A stretch of 40,707 bases of DNA, taken from an uncultured Flavobacteriales bacterium. GTDB taxonomy: Bacteria; Bacteroidota; Bacteroidia; Flavobacteriales_D; JABDKJ01. Under the pieces are notes generated by a model that ran no database searches, was not told the origin of the DNA, and saw only the letters and a program-made list of their open reading frames with translations. The stretch is from positions 1 to 40,707 of the forward strand of contig CALFHF010000207.1 in the NCBI GenBank assembly GCA_937875855.1, written 5' to 3'. The position numbers and the translations under genes were made by a program. This document shows positions 9,452 through 19,149 of the stretch, piece after piece (the stretch's first letter is position 1; the number at the start of each line of letters is the position of its first letter).

Positions 9452-10276
9452 TTACTTCTTACGTCTTTCTATAATATGCTTGTTAGAGGCCTTCGTCTTG
9501 CTACGGGTCTTGTAACCCTTAGCCGGTATCCCCTTTCTAGAACGTGGGTGTCCTCCAGAAGACTTTCCTTCTCCACCACCCATCGGGTGATCGACTGGGT
9601 TCATCACAACTGGTCTCACGCGTGGTCTTACTCCTAACCATCTGCTACGTCCTGCCTTTCCTGATCTGGTCAAACTGTGTTCTCCATTGGAAACGCTTCC
9701 GATGGTTGCTTTACAGGTAACCATTACCATGCGAGTCTCACCGCTTGGCAATTTCACGATGGCATACTTGCCATCACGAGCATTCAGTTGAGCATAACTC
9801 CCTGCGCTACGAGCCATCTGTGCCCCTTGTCCAGGTTGTAATTCGATGTTATGAATTACTGATCCCAATGGAATTTCTGACAGGAACAAGCAGTTTCCAA
9901 CTTCTGGAGTTACTCCTTTTCCTGCATCTAATTTCGTTCCAACATTCAATCCGGCAGGAGCAACGATATATCGCTTCTCACCATCCTTGTATTGAAGCAA
10001 GGCGATACGTGCAGTGCGATTAGGATCGTACTCAATAGTCATCACTTCGGCCTGCATGTTATGCTTGTCCCTTTTGAAGTCGATGATTCTGTATCTCCTC
10101 TTATGACCACCACCTATGTAGCGCATGGTCATCTTTCCAGTGTTATTCCTACCACCAGACTTCTTCAAAGGTGCCAATAGGCTCTTCTCAGGCTTACTAG
10201 CTGTGATCTCCTCGAAGGTGGAGGCAACTTTATGCCTCTGTCCTGGTGTGGTCGGATTTAATTTTCTTACTCCCAT
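9452..10276 (-). CDS. rplB: 50S ribosomal protein L2
   Basis: This 274-residue protein has an OB-like domain ([20 protein letters not shown]) and an SH3-like domain. The highly conserved C-terminal loop reads [20 protein letters not shown], with the histidine important for peptidyl transfer. A basic tail ends [20 protein letters not shown]2 is needed for subunit association and peptidyl-transferase activity. It starts six bases after the rplW stop. Confidence 0.97.
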   Translation of the reverse strand: MGVRKLNPTTPGQRHKVASTFEEITASKPEKSLLAPLKKSGGRNNTGKMTMRYIGGGHKRRYRIIDFKRDKHNMQAEVMTIEYDPNRTARIALLQYKDGEKRYIVAPAGLNVGTKLDAGKGVTPEVGNCLFLSEIPLGSVIHNIELQPGQGAQMARSAGSYAQLNARDGKYAIVKLPSGETRMVMVTCKATIGSVSNGEHSLTRSGKAGRSRWLGVRPRVRPVVMNPVDHPMGGGEGKSSGGHPRSRKGIPAKGYKTRSKTKASNKHIIERRKK

Positions 10277-10282
10277 GATCTA

Positions 10283-10576
10283 TCAGATTCCTGCGTAAAA
10301 ATCAATGGTATCACCTTTTGCTACTGTCACCAGAGCTTTCTTAAACGAAGGCTTACTACCTTTAACTACTCCTGAAGTGGTATGCTTTACCGACTTCTTA
10401 CCCATGTAATTCATGGTACGAACTCCAGTTACGCTTACCCCATAGATTTTCTCTATAGCTTCACGAATCTCGATTTTGTTCGCATTCTTATCCACGATAA
10501 AGCCATACTTGTTCAGCTTCTCGGCATCAGCAGTCAACCTTTCGGTGACCATAGGTTTGATGATGATCTCTTTCAT
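10283..10576 (-). CDS. rplW: 50S ribosomal protein L23
   Basis: This 97-residue protein starts MKEIIIKPMVTERLTADAEK. The core NKYGFIVDKNANKIEIREAI, the GVSVTGVRTMNYMGK loop and the closing ALVTVAKGDTIDFYAGI are family-typical. L23 sits at the tunnel exit and anchors trigger factor and SRP. It lies between rplD and rplB, separated by five and six bases. Confidence 0.96.
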   Translation of the reverse strand: MKEIIIKPMVTERLTADAEKLNKYGFIVDKNANKIEIREAIEKIYGVSVTGVRTMNYMGKKSVKHTTSGVVKGSKPSFKKALVTVAKGDTIDFYAGI

Positions 10577-10581
10577 GACTA

Positions 10582-11211
10582 TCAGTTCTTCAGGTTCTCT
10601 TGAACTGCCTCTATAGCTCCTGCTGTGAAGAGGATACGTTGGCTGTTCATGATATCATATGTGTTCAAGTCTTTAGCGACTCTCACTTGAGTCTTGGCTA
10701 GGTTCCTAGAAGAGAGGTATAGGTTCTCATCAAGGGTTGGCACCACTACCAATACTTTCTTTCCAGACAATTCGAAGTTCTTCAACAGATTGATGAAGTC
10801 CTTTGTCTTAGGGGCACTGAAGTTAAGGCTGTCCAGGATGGTAATCCCATTGTCCTTTGCTTTATAGCTCAGAGCAGATTTACGTGCTACTTTCTTCAGT
10901 TTCTTGTTCAACTTGAAGCTCCAATCTTTTGGACGAGGTCCGAATACTCTACCTCCACCATGTAGCAATGGACTCTTGGCACTTCCTACACGGGCTCCAC
11001 CTGTTCCTTTCTGCTTCTTCAGCTTCTTTGTGGATCCAGCTATCTCAGCTCTCTCCTTTGATTTGTGCGTTCCTTGACGATTGTTAGCGTGGTATTGCTT
11101 CACATCTAAGTAAATGGCATGGTCATTAGGCTCCATACCGAAGACTTCTGCATCAAGCTTGACCTTCTTTGAGGTCTTCTTGCCATCCATATTGAATATC
11201 TCTAGTTCCAT
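10582..11211 (-). CDS. rplD: 50S ribosomal protein L4
   Basis: This 209-residue protein has the extended tunnel loop around KKLKKQKGTGGARVGSAKSP and GRVFGPRPKDWSFKLNKKLK. The globular domain starts MELEIFNMDGKKTSKKVKLD. In E. coli L4 also represses the S10 operon through an RNA leader before rpsJ; no room for such a leader exists here. The gene lies one base after the rplC stop. Confidence 0.97.
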   Translation of the reverse strand: MELEIFNMDGKKTSKKVKLDAEVFGMEPNDHAIYLDVKQYHANNRQGTHKSKERAEIAGSTKKLKKQKGTGGARVGSAKSPLLHGGGRVFGPRPKDWSFKLNKKLKKVARKSALSYKAKDNGITILDSLNFSAPKTKDFINLLKNFELSGKKVLVVVPTLDENLYLSSRNLAKTQVRVAKDLNTYDIMNSQRILFTAGAIEAVQENLKN

Positions 11212-11212
11212 C

Positions 11213-11830
11213 TTACTTCTTCACTAAAACGATTGAACCATTAAACCCTGGCACAGCACCTTTCACGAAAAGTAATGACTTTTCAGGTACAATCTTCACT
11301 ATCTGAAGATTGAACGTAGTCACTCTTTCTCCTCCCATACGTCCAGCCATTCTCATTCCTTTGAACACGCGTGACGGATCAGAACCCGCTCCTACAGAAC
11401 CTGGCGCTCTTAGACGGTTATGCTGACCGTGGGTACTCTGTCCAACTCCAGCAAACCCGTGACGCTTAACAACTCCTTGGAATCCTTTTCCCTTAGACGT
11501 TCCTACTACATCAACAAACTCACCTTCAATGAAAAGATCAAGATTGATCTCTTTGCCCAATTCCATTTCTTGTTCGAATGAATCGAACTCAACGAGTTTC
11601 TTCTTAGGAGTGGTCTTCGCTTTCTTAAAGTGGCCAAGAAGTGGTTTACCCACGTTCTTCTCCTTCTTCTCACCGTATGCCAATTGTACCGCTTCATAAC
11701 CATCATTCTCCATGGTTTTGATCTGCGTCACCACATTGGGTGTGGCCTCAATCACTGTGCACGGAAGCATCTTTCCCTCTTCAGAGAAGATACTAGTCAT
11801 GCCGATTTTTTTACCTATGATACCTTGCAT
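11213..11830 (-). CDS. rplC: 50S ribosomal protein L3
   Basis: This 205-residue protein starts [20 protein letters not shown]. It carries the central extension [20 protein letters not shown] and [20 protein letters not shown], then [11 protein letters not shown]. The glutamine in the THGQHN segment is the one methylated in E. coli. L3 reaches the peptidyl transferase centre and initiates 50S assembly with L24. It follows rpsJ by 19 bases. Confidence 0.97.
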   Translation of the reverse strand: MQGIIGKKIGMTSIFSEEGKMLPCTVIEATPNVVTQIKTMENDGYEAVQLAYGEKKEKNVGKPLLGHFKKAKTTPKKKLVEFDSFEQEMELGKEINLDLFIEGEFVDVVGTSKGKGFQGVVKRHGFAGVGQSTHGQHNRLRAPGSVGAGSDPSRVFKGMRMAGRMGGERVTTFNLQIVKIVPEKSLLFVKGAVPGFNGSIVLVKK

Positions 11831-11849
11831 TTTCTTAGCTGTTGCTGGT

Positions 11850-12155
11850 TCACACTTTAATCTCTACTTCAACTCCGCTAGGCAGCTCAAGACGCATTAG
11901 AGCGTCAACTGTCTTAGATGAAGAGCTGTAGATATCCATCAATCTCTTATAAGCACTCAATTCGAACTGCTCACGTGCTTTCTTGTTCACGTGTGGAGAA
12001 CGGAGGACGGTGTATATCCTCTTGTGCGTTGGCAATGGAACTGGACCACTTACGATGGCTCCTGTTGCCTTAACCGTTTTCACGATTTTCTCAGCACTCT
12101 TGTCTACGAGATTGTGATCGTAGGACTTTAATTTTATTCTGATCTTCTGACTCAT
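11850..12155 (-). CDS. rpsJ: 30S ribosomal protein S10 (NusE)
   Basis: This 101-residue protein starts [20 protein letters not shown] and carries the signature [20 protein letters not shown] and [15 protein letters not shown]10 works in the 30S head and, as NusE, in transcription antitermination. It begins 15 bases after the fusA stop. In E. coli tuf and a separate S10 promoter plus leader lie at this point; here both are missing from the junction. Confidence 0.97.
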   Translation of the reverse strand: MSQKIRIKLKSYDHNLVDKSAEKIVKTVKATGAIVSGPVPLPTHKRIYTVLRSPHVNKKAREQFELSAYKRLMDIYSSSSKTVDALMRLELPSGVEVEIKV

Positions 12156-12170
12156 CTTTCCAGGTGCTAC

Positions 12171-14276
12171 TTAAGATTTCACTTTACCTTTTACTTTATC
12201 GATCACTTCGTCTGCTATATTCTTAGGCGCTGGTTCGAATCTCGCAAATTCCATTGTGGATGTCGCACGTCCAGAACTCATAGTTCTTAGATCTGTAACA
12301 TATCCAAACATTTCAGATAGAGGAACGAATGCTTTGATGACTTTGGCACCAGCCCTGTCATCCATACCCGTTACCATTCCACGTCTTCTGTTCAAATCTC
12401 CTACGATGTCTCCCATGTTCTCCTCAGGTGTCACCACTTCCATCTTCATGATAGGTTCAAGAAGCACTGGGTTCGCCTTAGGCATTGCTGTGCGGTAAGC
12501 AAGCTTTGCGCATAGTTCGAATGAAAGTGCATCTGAATCAACCGCGTGGAAAGATCCATCGAGCAATTCGACTTTCATCTTATCCATTGGGTATCCTGCA
12601 AGAACACCATTCTTCATGGATTCTTTAAATCCTTTCTCAATAGACGGGATGAATTCCCTTGGGATGTTACCACCCTTAATGCTATTGACAAATTTCAAAT
12701 CTTCTTCTTGATCCGGATCAGCGGCTCCGACATTAATGACCATATCAGCGAACTTACCGCGACCACCAGTCTGCTTCTTGTAGACCTCTCTGTGATTCAC
12801 AGTATTAGTCACCGTTTCTTTATAACTTACTTGCGGTTGACCCTGGCTACATTCTACTTTGAATTCTCTCTTCAAACGGTCCAAGATGATATCCAAGTGC
12901 AACTCTCCCATTCCTGAGATGATAGTCTGTCCTGAATCATGATCCGTTCTTACTTGGAATGTAGGATCCTCTTCAGCGAGCTTGTGCAAAGCAACACCAA
13001 GTTTATCTATGTCAGCTTGAGTTTTAGGCTCAATAGCGATTCCGATTACTGGGTCTGGGAAATCCATAGATTCCAAAACAATCGGGTGATCTAGGTCGCA
13101 TAAGGTGTCTCCTGTACGGATATCCTTAAACCCAACCAATGCAGCTATATCTCCAGCTTGAAGCTTGTCAATCTGATTCTGCTTGTTAGCGTGCATCTGG
13201 AAAATCCTAGAGATACGCTCCTTGTTCCCTGTTCTTGTGTTCAGGACATAAGATCCTGACTCTAGCACACCAGCATAAGCACGTGTGAAACAAAGTCTTC
13301 CTACGAATGGGTCAGTAGCAATCTTGAATGCCAATGAAGTGAAAGGCTCTTTTTCGCTTGGCTTTCTGCTTACTTCTAGTTCTGTCTTTGGATTAATTCC
13401 AATGATGGCTTCAGTATCCAAAGGCGAAGGAAGAATCTCCATCACATAATCAAGCATCGTCTGAACTCCTTTGTTCTTAAATGCAGTACCGCATGTCATA
13501 GGAACTATAGCTCCGCTAATCGTAGCCGCACGAAGGGCCTTCAATATTTCTGCTTCAGAGATTGAGTTTGGGTCCTCGAAGTACTTTTCCATCAAAGTAT
13601 CATCAAAATCTGCCACTGCTTCAAGCAATTTCTCACGATACATGGTAGCTTCCTCCAATATATCCTCTGGGATTGGCACCTCACTAAAGGTCATTCCTTG
13701 GTCTTCCTCGTTCCAAATAATTCCACGGAAGTTAATCAAATCAACAACTCCTTGGAAATGCTCTTCGTTACCGATAGGAATTTGAAGCGGGACAGCATTG
13801 CTTCCCAACATTTCCTTCACCTGCTTACACACTTTCAAGAAGTCAGCTCCTTGACGGTCCATCTTATTGACGAAACCGATACGTGGTACATTATAGTTGT
13901 TAGCCAATCTCCAGTTAGTCTCAGACTGTGGCTCTACACCATCAACGGCACTAAAAAGGAATACTAGACCATCCAAAACTCTCAAAGACCTATTCACCTC
14001 AACAGTAAAATCCACGTGCCCTGGGGTGTCAATGATGTTCACGTGATACTTAGTACCACGATAATCCCAATACACTGTGGTAGCAGCAGAGGTTATGGTA
14101 ATTCCTCTTTCTTGCTCCTGCTCCATCCAGTCCATAGTGGCAGCACCATCATGTACTTCACCAATCTTATGGCTAACACCAGAGTAGTAAAGGATACGCT
14201 CTGTGGTAGTCGTCTTTCCTGCATCGATGTGTGCAGCAATTCCGATATTCCTTGTATTTCTTAAGTCTCTTGACAT
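12171..14276 (-). CDS. fusA: Translation elongation factor G
   Basis: This 701-residue translocase GTPase has all G motifs near its N-terminus: [15 protein letters not shown] (P loop), [11 protein letters not shown] (switch I), DTPGHVDF (switch II) and [10 protein letters not shown]. Domains II-V follow, with the domain IV segment containing [20 protein letters not shown] and the domain V ending [20 protein letters not shown]. Length matches ribosome-translocating EF-G. It lies between rpsG and rpsJ, 27 bases after the rpsG stop. A second EF-G paralogue, frequent in Bacteroidota, is not in this window. Confidence 0.97.
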   Translation of the reverse strand: MSRDLRNTRNIGIAAHIDAGKTTTTERILYYSGVSHKIGEVHDGAATMDWMEQEQERGITITSAATTVYWDYRGTKYHVNIIDTPGHVDFTVEVNRSLRVLDGLVFLFSAVDGVEPQSETNWRLANNYNVPRIGFVNKMDRQGADFLKVCKQVKEMLGSNAVPLQIPIGNEEHFQGVVDLINFRGIIWNEEDQGMTFSEVPIPEDILEEATMYREKLLEAVADFDDTLMEKYFEDPNSISEAEILKALRAATISGAIVPMTCGTAFKNKGVQTMLDYVMEILPSPLDTEAIIGINPKTELEVSRKPSEKEPFTSLAFKIATDPFVGRLCFTRAYAGVLESGSYVLNTRTGNKERISRIFQMHANKQNQIDKLQAGDIAALVGFKDIRTGDTLCDLDHPIVLESMDFPDPVIGIAIEPKTQADIDKLGVALHKLAEEDPTFQVRTDHDSGQTIISGMGELHLDIILDRLKREFKVECSQGQPQVSYKETVTNTVNHREVYKKQTGGRGKFADMVINVGAADPDQEEDLKFVNSIKGGNIPREFIPSIEKGFKESMKNGVLAGYPMDKMKVELLDGSFHAVDSDALSFELCAKLAYRTAMPKANPVLLEPIMKMEVVTPEENMGDIVGDLNRRRGMVTGMDDRAGAKVIKAFVPLSEMFGYVTDLRTMSSGRATSTMEFARFEPAPKNIADEVIDKVKGKVKS

Positions 14277-14303
14277 GATCTTATTCTCTCTCTACCGGAT
14301 GGG

Positions 14304-14774
14304 TCAGAATCTAAAATGCGCGAAAGCCTTATTGGCTTCAGCCATTCTATGTGTATCTTCTTTTTTCTTGAAGGCCGCGCCTTCTTCTTTTGCACCAGCG
14401 AGAATCTCAGAAGCAAGCTTCTTCTCCATTCCTTTTTCATTCCTCTTTCGGGAATAGCTGATTAACCACTTCATTCCTTGTGAAAGCTTACGATCTTCAC
14501 GTATAGGAGAAGGAATCTGGAAGGTGGCTCCACCAACCCTACGGCTTCTTACCTCTACGCCTGGACATATGTTAGTTAGTGCTTTCTTAAACACTTCCAA
14601 TCCATTTTCCTCACCGCTTTTCTCATCTACAATCTCGATTGCATCGTAGAAAATCTTGAACGCTTTCTCTTTCTTACCGTCAAACATCAGGTTATTGACG
14701 AACTTGGTAACCAAGGTGTCATTAAACTTCGGATCCGGTAGGATGATATGCTTTTTTGCCCTTTGCCTTCTCAT
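14304..14774 (-). CDS. rpsG: 30S ribosomal protein S7
   Basis: This 156-residue helical protein starts [20 protein letters not shown]. It carries [20 protein letters not shown], the hairpin [20 protein letters not shown] and the C-terminal [19 protein letters not shown]7 nucleates the 30S head and lies at the E site; in E. coli it is the autoregulator of the str operon. It starts six bases after the rpsL stop. Confidence 0.97.
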   Translation of the reverse strand: MRRQRAKKHIILPDPKFNDTLVTKFVNNLMFDGKKEKAFKIFYDAIEIVDEKSGEENGLEVFKKALTNICPGVEVRSRRVGGATFQIPSPIREDRKLSQGMKWLISYSRKRNEKGMEKKLASEILAGAKEEGAAFKKKEDTHRMAEANKAFAHFRF

Positions 14775-14780
14775 GACCTA

Positions 14781-15155
14781 TTATTTCTTAGGACGTTTGG
14801 TACCATACTTACTTCTTCTTTGCTGCCTACCGGTCACACCCGCAGTGTCCAAGGCTCCTCGAACAATGTGGTAACGAACACCTGGAAGATCTTTGACCCT
14901 TCCTCCTCGAACTAGCACTATGCTGTGTTCCTGGAGATTGTGTCCTTCACCACCTATATAGGCGTTTACTTCGTTTCCGTTAGTCAGTCGCACCCTTGCT
15001 ACTTTCCTCATTGCTGAGTTCGGTTTCTTAGGTGTGGTTGTATAAACCCTGACACAGACTCCTCTCCTCTGCGGACAGGACGACAGTGCGGCTGATTTAC
15101 TGGTCTTGGTCAAGCTTTGTCGACCTTTTCTTACAAGTTGCTGAATTGTAGGCAT
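14781..15155 (-). CDS. rpsL: 30S ribosomal protein S12
   Basis: This 124-residue decoding-centre protein is the first gene of the supercluster. Lys43 in TTTPKKPNS and the [10 protein letters not shown] loop (Lys88, Asp89) are wild type, so common streptomycin-resistance changes are absent. The aspartate is the residue methylthiolated in E. coli. The start [20 protein letters not shown] is canonical. No Shine-Dalgarno sequence precedes the ATG; the bases just before it read GCTGCAA. A strong promoter lies about 50 bases upstream. Confidence 0.97.
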   Translation of the reverse strand: MPTIQQLVRKGRQSLTKTSKSAALSSCPQRRGVCVRVYTTTPKKPNSAMRKVARVRLTNGNEVNAYIGGEGHNLQEHSIVLVRGGRVKDLPGVRYHIVRGALDTAGVTGRQQRRSKYGTKRPKK

Positions 15156-15174
15156 TTGCAGCTGTTTTCTTTCT

Positions 15175-15189
15175 AGGTATTATTTACCT
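15175..15189 (-). promoter_or_regulatory. Small hairpin in the rpsL leader
   Basis: In the minus-strand leader, AGGTA and TACCT form a perfect five-base-pair inverted repeat with a five-base AATAA loop. It starts about 20 bases before the rpsL ATG and would lie inside the transcript from the promoter at 15209-15238. It could be a site for ribosomal-protein feedback or merely a chance structure; the stem is short. A neighbouring CCCC...GGGG pairing (15190-15206) probably reaches the transcription start and may not be fully transcribed. Confidence 0.35.
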
Positions 15190-15208
15190 CCCCATTTTTA
15201 GCGGGGTG

Positions 15209-15238
15209 CAAATTTAAACGATCATTTATTAAAAACAA
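15209..15238 (-). promoter_or_regulatory. Bacteroidota-type promoter of the ribosomal supercluster
   Basis: On the minus strand a TTG (-33 element, 15236-15238) is followed after exactly 19 bases by TAAATTTG (15209-15216). This is a perfect match to the Bacteroidota consensus TTG-N19-TAnnTTTG read by the sigma-ABfr type housekeeping factor. Transcription should begin near 15202, giving a leader of about 47 bases before rpsL. An inverted repeat GAGAAATTAATTCTC (15245-15259) lies just upstream and might bind a regulator. Confidence 0.85.
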
Positions 15239-15386
15239 CGGGTTGAGAAATTAATTCTCTCCTTTTTTCCATTAACAGCCCTTATTGGCAGAATTTCAGC
15301 TGTTTAGAGCGCTTTCTGATCGGCCGTATTCTGTTCGATGCTTATTGTCGAAAACTCTTCTTGGCATTCCCTTGGGGCTCTTTAGG

Positions 15387-16817
15387 TCAAAACGAGGCGT
15401 TCAATGGCGTGCGAGGAAATGGAATCACATCCCTTACATTGCCCATTCCTGTTAAAAACATAATTAGCCGCTCAAATCCAAGACCGAAGCCGGCATGTTT
15501 GCATGTTCCGAACTTTCTGGTCTCTAAATACCACCAAATGTGCTCCTCCGGAATATTGAACTGCTTGCATTTTTCCAATAACACTTCATAGCGCTCTTCA
15601 CGCTGAGAACCTCCCACTAACTCGCCTATTCCTGGGAATAGTATATCCATGGCCGCTACGGTCTTGCCATCCTCGTTGAGGCGCATATAGAAGGCCTTGA
15701 TTTGAGCTGGATAGTCAGTGAGGATGACTGGTTTCTTGAAATGTTTTTCCACTAAAAAGCGCTCGTGCTCACTTTGCAGGTCAGTTCCCCACTCTACCGG
15801 ATACTTGAATTTCTTCTTCTTGAAAGGGGTAGAATTCCTCAGAATTTCAATGGCCTCAGTATAGGTCAATCTCTCGTATGCATTAGCAACTACGAAGTCT
15901 AACCTATCTAGAAGCCCCATCTCATGGCGCTCATTGGTTGGTTTCTGTTTGTCTTCTTGTTGCTCTCTGTTATCAAGGTAGGCTAGATCATCAGCACAAT
16001 GCTCTTTTACATAGGAAATCACGCTACGCAACATGTCCTCAGCTAGATCCATATCATCCTTGAGGTCGGCAAAGGCGATTTCAGGTTCTATCATCCAGAA
16101 TTCAGCAAGATGCCTTGATGTATTGCTGTTCTCGGCCCTGAACGTAGGTCCAAAGGTGTACACTTTCCCTAGGGCCATAGCTCCAAGCTCGGCCTCTAGC
16201 TGCCCAGAAACGGTCAGGTTAGTGGTCTTTCCGAAAAAGTCCTTGCTGTTATCCACTTTTCCTGCTTTGTCTTTAGGAAGCTCATCGAGGTCAAACTGAG
16301 TGACCCTGAACATTTCACCCGCGCCTTCGGCATCAGAACCTGTGATGATGGGCGAATGCATCATGAAGAACCCATTATCATGGAAGTACTTATGAATAGC
16401 GAAGGAGGCCGCATGACGAACTCTAAATACAGCGCTGAATGTGCTCGTCCTCATACGCAAGTGGGCCTTTTCACGAAGGAAGTCCAAGGAATGCTTCTTA
16501 GGCTGAAGCGGATATTCATCAGGGTGGGCTATCCCGAGGACTCTCACCTCATCAGCTTGAATTTCAATATGTTGACCCTTCCCCTGTGACTCAACTACAA
16601 GCCCTATAACTTCTAGTGCTGCTCCGGTATGTAAAGTCTTCAAAGTCTGCTCATCGCAAGAGTCTACATCGACCACAATCTGGAGATTGTGAATGGTGCT
16701 ACCGTCATTAAGCGCGATAAAGCGATCATTTCTGAAGGTGCGAACCCAGCCATTGACCTTGACCTTTTTTCCTTTATGGTCGTTCTTTAATAGCTGAAGA
16801 ATCTCGATACGTCTCAT
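15387..16817 (-). CDS. asnS: Asparagine--tRNA ligase
   Basis: This 476-residue class IIb aminoacyl-tRNA synthetase charges tRNA-Asn. The N-terminal OB-fold anticodon-binding domain spans about residues 15-110 ([20 protein letters not shown]). Motif 2 is in [20 protein letters not shown] and motif 3 in [20 protein letters not shown]. The F[14 protein letters not shown] form separates AsnRS from AspRS and LysRS. Its presence suggests direct asparaginylation instead of only the transamidation route. It lies upstream of rpsL on the same strand, 231 bases away, with the str promoter in between. Confidence 0.96.
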   Translation of the reverse strand: MRRIEILQLLKNDHKGKKVKVNGWVRTFRNDRFIALNDGSTIHNLQIVVDVDSCDEQTLKTLHTGAALEVIGLVVESQGKGQHIEIQADEVRVLGIAHPDEYPLQPKKHSLDFLREKAHLRMRTSTFSAVFRVRHAASFAIHKYFHDNGFFMMHSPIITGSDAEGAGEMFRVTQFDLDELPKDKAGKVDNSKDFFGKTTNLTVSGQLEAELGAMALGKVYTFGPTFRAENSNTSRHLAEFWMIEPEIAFADLKDDMDLAEDMLRSVISYVKEHCADDLAYLDNREQQEDKQKPTNERHEMGLLDRLDFVVANAYERLTYTEAIEILRNSTPFKKKKFKYPVEWGTDLQSEHERFLVEKHFKKPVILTDYPAQIKAFYMRLNEDGKTVAAMDILFPGIGELVGGSQREERYEVLLEKCKQFNIPEEHIWWYLETRKFGTCKHAGFGLGFERLIMFLTGMGNVRDVIPFPRTPLNASF

Positions 16818-16879
16818 GGATGTGATTTCTTATAAAAGGCCGCAAAGAAAATAAAATGGCGGCTAGCCGTGGCTATTTT

Positions 16880-17830
16880 TCAGCTCTTGACTGGCTGAAG
16901 GTGAATCTTTTGCCCTTTTTTAAGGGATTTATCGGCATCTAGCTCGTTATAGGCTTCCAATTTCTTAATCTTCACTCCATAGCGTTGGGATATAAGCCTA
17001 AGCGTTTCGCCTTCTAAAGAAAGGTGATACTCCGCCTTGGCCTTATTCTTCTTAGGCTGCAGATATACCATCTCACCTCCTTTGAATGTATAGGTGCTGC
17101 TCAAGTCGTTATACCTGGTTATTTGCCATGGAGCCATGTCCAATGACTTGGCAATACCATCCACACTGTCGCCATCTCTGGCAAGAATGAAGTCTATTCC
17201 ATTTGGGTGTTCAGATACAATACGACTCTGGCTCAGGTCGATGACCATATTATCAGAGGTATTAGAGCGGCCACGTGTATCAAACCTAGGCTCTGAAGCT
17301 TGTTTTAAGGCGATGGCATTTCCTGTTCCTGCATTGTCGTATTCACTTAACCCGTTCTCTTCGATGATTTTAATGAGTCGATCGGCATATCGTGGGTCGG
17401 TGGCATAGCCAGCTTTCTTTAACCCCTCGGCCCAAGACTTATAATCCGTTACTTCTAACTCATATAAAAACAAGTATCTGCTTCGCAACAAGAATGCAGA
17501 ATGATCTTCATAACTCTCTTGAGCACTGCGATACTTCCTAAAACACTCGTTTCTGCTATCATCATCCTGGTAGACTCCAGGACCATTCCATTCATGACAC
17601 TTAATCCCGAAGTGGTTATTCGCCCTTAAGCTCAAGTCACTTTTCCCGTCACCGCTCTCTAAGATACCTTGAGCCAATGTGATACTTGCCGGAATGCCAT
17701 GAAGTCGCATCTGTTCCTGAGCGACATTCTTCCACTGATTTATATAGCGTTGGCGGTCGCTTTTCTCTCCTCCGGCCGCAGCCAAGAGGTGAAAAAACAG
17801 GAGTCCTAGTATGCTTAGGTTCTTCAACAT
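16880..17830 (-). CDS. Secreted glucosaminidase-type peptidoglycan hydrolase with two LysM domains
   Basis: This 316-residue protein has a signal peptide of about 20 residues (MLKNLSILGLLFFHLLAAAG). A GH73-type glucosaminidase domain spans about 27-165, with the probable catalytic Glu58 in LAQGILESG and the NNHFGIKC and YEDHSAFL motifs. Two LysM peptidoglycan-binding modules follow at about 212-258 and 266-313 (EGETLRLISQRYGVKIKKLE). It should cut the glycan backbone of peptidoglycan in the periplasm during growth or division. The linker (about 170-210) is low complexity. No clear promoter was found; the gene is flanked upstream by an inverted repeat. Confidence 0.9.
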   Translation of the reverse strand: MLKNLSILGLLFFHLLAAAGGEKSDRQRYINQWKNVAQEQMRLHGIPASITLAQGILESGDGKSDLSLRANNHFGIKCHEWNGPGVYQDDDSRNECFRKYRSAQESYEDHSAFLLRSRYLFLYELEVTDYKSWAEGLKKAGYATDPRYADRLIKIIEENGLSEYDNAGTGNAIALKQASEPRFDTRGRSNTSDNMVIDLSQSRIVSEHPNGIDFILARDGDSVDGIAKSLDMAPWQITRYNDLSSTYTFKGGEMVYLQPKKNKAKAEYHLSLEGETLRLISQRYGVKIKKLEAYNELDADKSLKKGQKIHLQPVKS

Positions 17831-17912
17831 GGGGATAGGTTCTTCTATCGATTGCGAAAGTCTAAAACTACAGAGCCCATTCAGGGGGATCGAACTCCGA
17901 CTTATTAACGAG

Positions 17913-17930
17913 TTAACAACGAATTGTTAA
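17913..17930. repeat. Inverted repeat upstream of the glucosaminidase gene
   Basis: TTAACAA-CGAA-TTGTTAA is a perfect seven-base inverted repeat with a four-base centre, lying 83-100 bases upstream of the glucosaminidase ATG. It is AT-rich, without a following T run, so it looks more like a protein-binding site than a terminator. The adjacent TTATTAACGAG repeats part of a half site. Function is unproven. Confidence 0.35.
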
Positions 17931-18023
17931 TACGCTTGATTATGAAAACGCATATCTCATTGATCTACAACCTCTTATGATCGTTACATTCTCGCTTAAT
18001 GAGTCTTATAAAGTGGGAGTCCT

Positions 18024-18944
18024 TCAGATAAGAGAGAAATCCAGGCCCAACCTCTCCTCCATACCAGCTCTTCCTTGCAAGCCTCCTGTATGAATGGCCA
18101 GTATCCGCTTTCCTCTCGTGATCTTCTCTTTTTTAATCAGATCCATGAGCCCAAACATCATCTTAGCAGTGTAGACTGGATCCAATGGGATTCCAGTTTC
18201 CTTTTCAAAGTCTCTAATGAAAGTGATAAGATCTTCATTCAGCTTGGCATAGCCTCCAAAATGGTAGTCAGACTGGACGGTCACAAGCCCCTTTTGCCAT
18301 TGCCTTTCATCAATCCAAGGCCGCAGTGTCTTTTCAATGTCCATTCCTCTGAGCGCAGGGAAGATCCAGAGTTCTTGATTCGATTTTTTGCTTCGCAGTA
18401 GGCCAGCCGCTGTGCCTCCAGTCCCAAGCGCGGTGCAGACAATATTAAAGTCGCTTTTATCTTTCTTGGCCAATATCTCTTCACATCCTTTGACCCCTAG
18501 ATCATCGGACCCTCCTTCCGGTACATCCATCCATTTTCCTATAATTTTGTGGTCAGACTTGAGGTCTTTTATGGATTTTCTATAGTCAGCTCGACTAAGA
18601 AACAGGAACTTCATCCCTAATTCCTCCGCTTTTTTCAAGGTTGCGTTCAAGGGCTCTATACGCTCTCCGCGTACGAAAGCCACGGACTTAAATCCACTTT
18701 GACAACATGCCGAGGCTGTAGCGAGTATGTGATTAGAATAGGCTCCTCCTTTGGTTATAAACCCCTCATATTCTGAATGTTGCATCACCTCCAACATGTG
18801 ATACCTGAGTTTCCTCCATTTATTTCCAGAGACTTCAGGATGTATGAGGTCCTCTCTCTTGACAAACACCTCAACACCAGCCTCCTCAAGCAGCGGAAGT
18901 CTTAGTCTTTGATTCTCTGATATGATCTCTTGATTCCAATCCAT
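18024..18944 (-). CDS. PLP-dependent 1-aminocyclopropane-1-carboxylate deaminase / D-cysteine desulfhydrase family protein
   Basis: This 306-residue fold-type II PLP enzyme carries the probable Schiff-base lysine Lys42 in SGNKWRKLRY. The carboxylate-binding loop KGGAYSNHI is at residues 65-73 (Ser70, Asn71, His72), the phosphate-binding TALGTGGTAAG lies about 190-200, and the C-terminal HTGGLQG is present. Family members deaminate ACC or break D-cysteine into pyruvate, sulfide and ammonia; which applies here cannot be told from sequence. It is divergent from the DUF5522-hutU pair, with about 50 bases between starts. A possible -7 element TAATTTCG lies at 18955-18962. Confidence 0.85.
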   Translation of the reverse strand: MDWNQEIISENQRLRLPLLEEAGVEVFVKREDLIHPEVSGNKWRKLRYHMLEVMQHSEYEGFITKGGAYSNHILATASACCQSGFKSVAFVRGERIEPLNATLKKAEELGMKFLFLSRADYRKSIKDLKSDHKIIGKWMDVPEGGSDDLGVKGCEEILAKKDKSDFNIVCTALGTGGTAAGLLRSKKSNQELWIFPALRGMDIEKTLRPWIDERQWQKGLVTVQSDYHFGGYAKLNEDLITFIRDFEKETGIPLDPVYTAKMMFGLMDLIKKEKITRGKRILAIHTGGLQGRAGMEERLGLDFSLI

Positions 18945-18999
18945 GATGATCGCCCGAAATTATCGAGATTCGCATACGCTTAAACGAAGAATGCAAAAA

Positions 19000-19149
19000 A
19001 TGAGTAAATCAGCGGCTTTGGACCCTGAAGATTTTTACTTGAGTCCTGAGGGATTCATAGTCTTTACTGAGGCTTACCTTCTAAAAAGAGGGTGTTGTTG
19101 TCAAAGTGGTTGCAGGCATTGCCCTTTCAAAAAAAATATAGCTCCATGA
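19000..19149 (+). CDS. DUF5522 family small cysteine-rich protein
   Basis: A 49-residue protein starting MSKSAALDPEDFYLSPEGFI, with the family tail LKRGCCCQSGCRHCPF. The cluster Cys32, Cys33, Cys34, Cys38, His40, Cys41 looks able to bind a metal such as zinc or an iron-sulfur cluster; this is inference. A start three codons earlier (18991) is equally possible. A longer frame from 18943 would overlap the divergent deaminase start and is unlikely. Its TGA overlaps the hutU ATG (ATGA at 19146-19149), so the two are probably translated together. No function is known for the family. Confidence 0.8.
   Translation: MSKSAALDPEDFYLSPEGFIVFTEAYLLKRGCCCQSGCRHCPFKKNIAP

Noticed and set aside
12546-12917. 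123-codon plus-strand frame inside fusA
   Set aside because: It lies entirely antisense to conserved EF-G sequence, with no promoter and no family resemblance.
15245-15262. GAGAAATTAATTCTC followed by T residues as a plus-strand terminator
   Set aside because: No plus-strand gene ends here, and it lies directly upstream of the rpsL promoter; kept only as a possible regulatory repeat.
16843-16850. Possible promoter TTTCTTTG for asnS
   Set aside because: One mismatch in the -7 element and no TTG at the right distance; too weak to list.
16860-16869. CGGCTAGCCG palindrome between asnS and the glucosaminidase gene
   Set aside because: Considered as a terminator, but the stem is self-complementary without a loop and the following T tract is interrupted; evidence is too weak.
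18943-19000. N-terminal extension of the DUF5522 protein from 18943
   Set aside because: It would overlap the divergent deaminase start and leave no promoter space; the conserved part begins after residue 19 of that frame.
19092-19146. Upstream extension of hutU
   Set aside because: Those codons lie inside the DUF5522 gene in another frame, and the family N-terminus fits the ATG at 19146.
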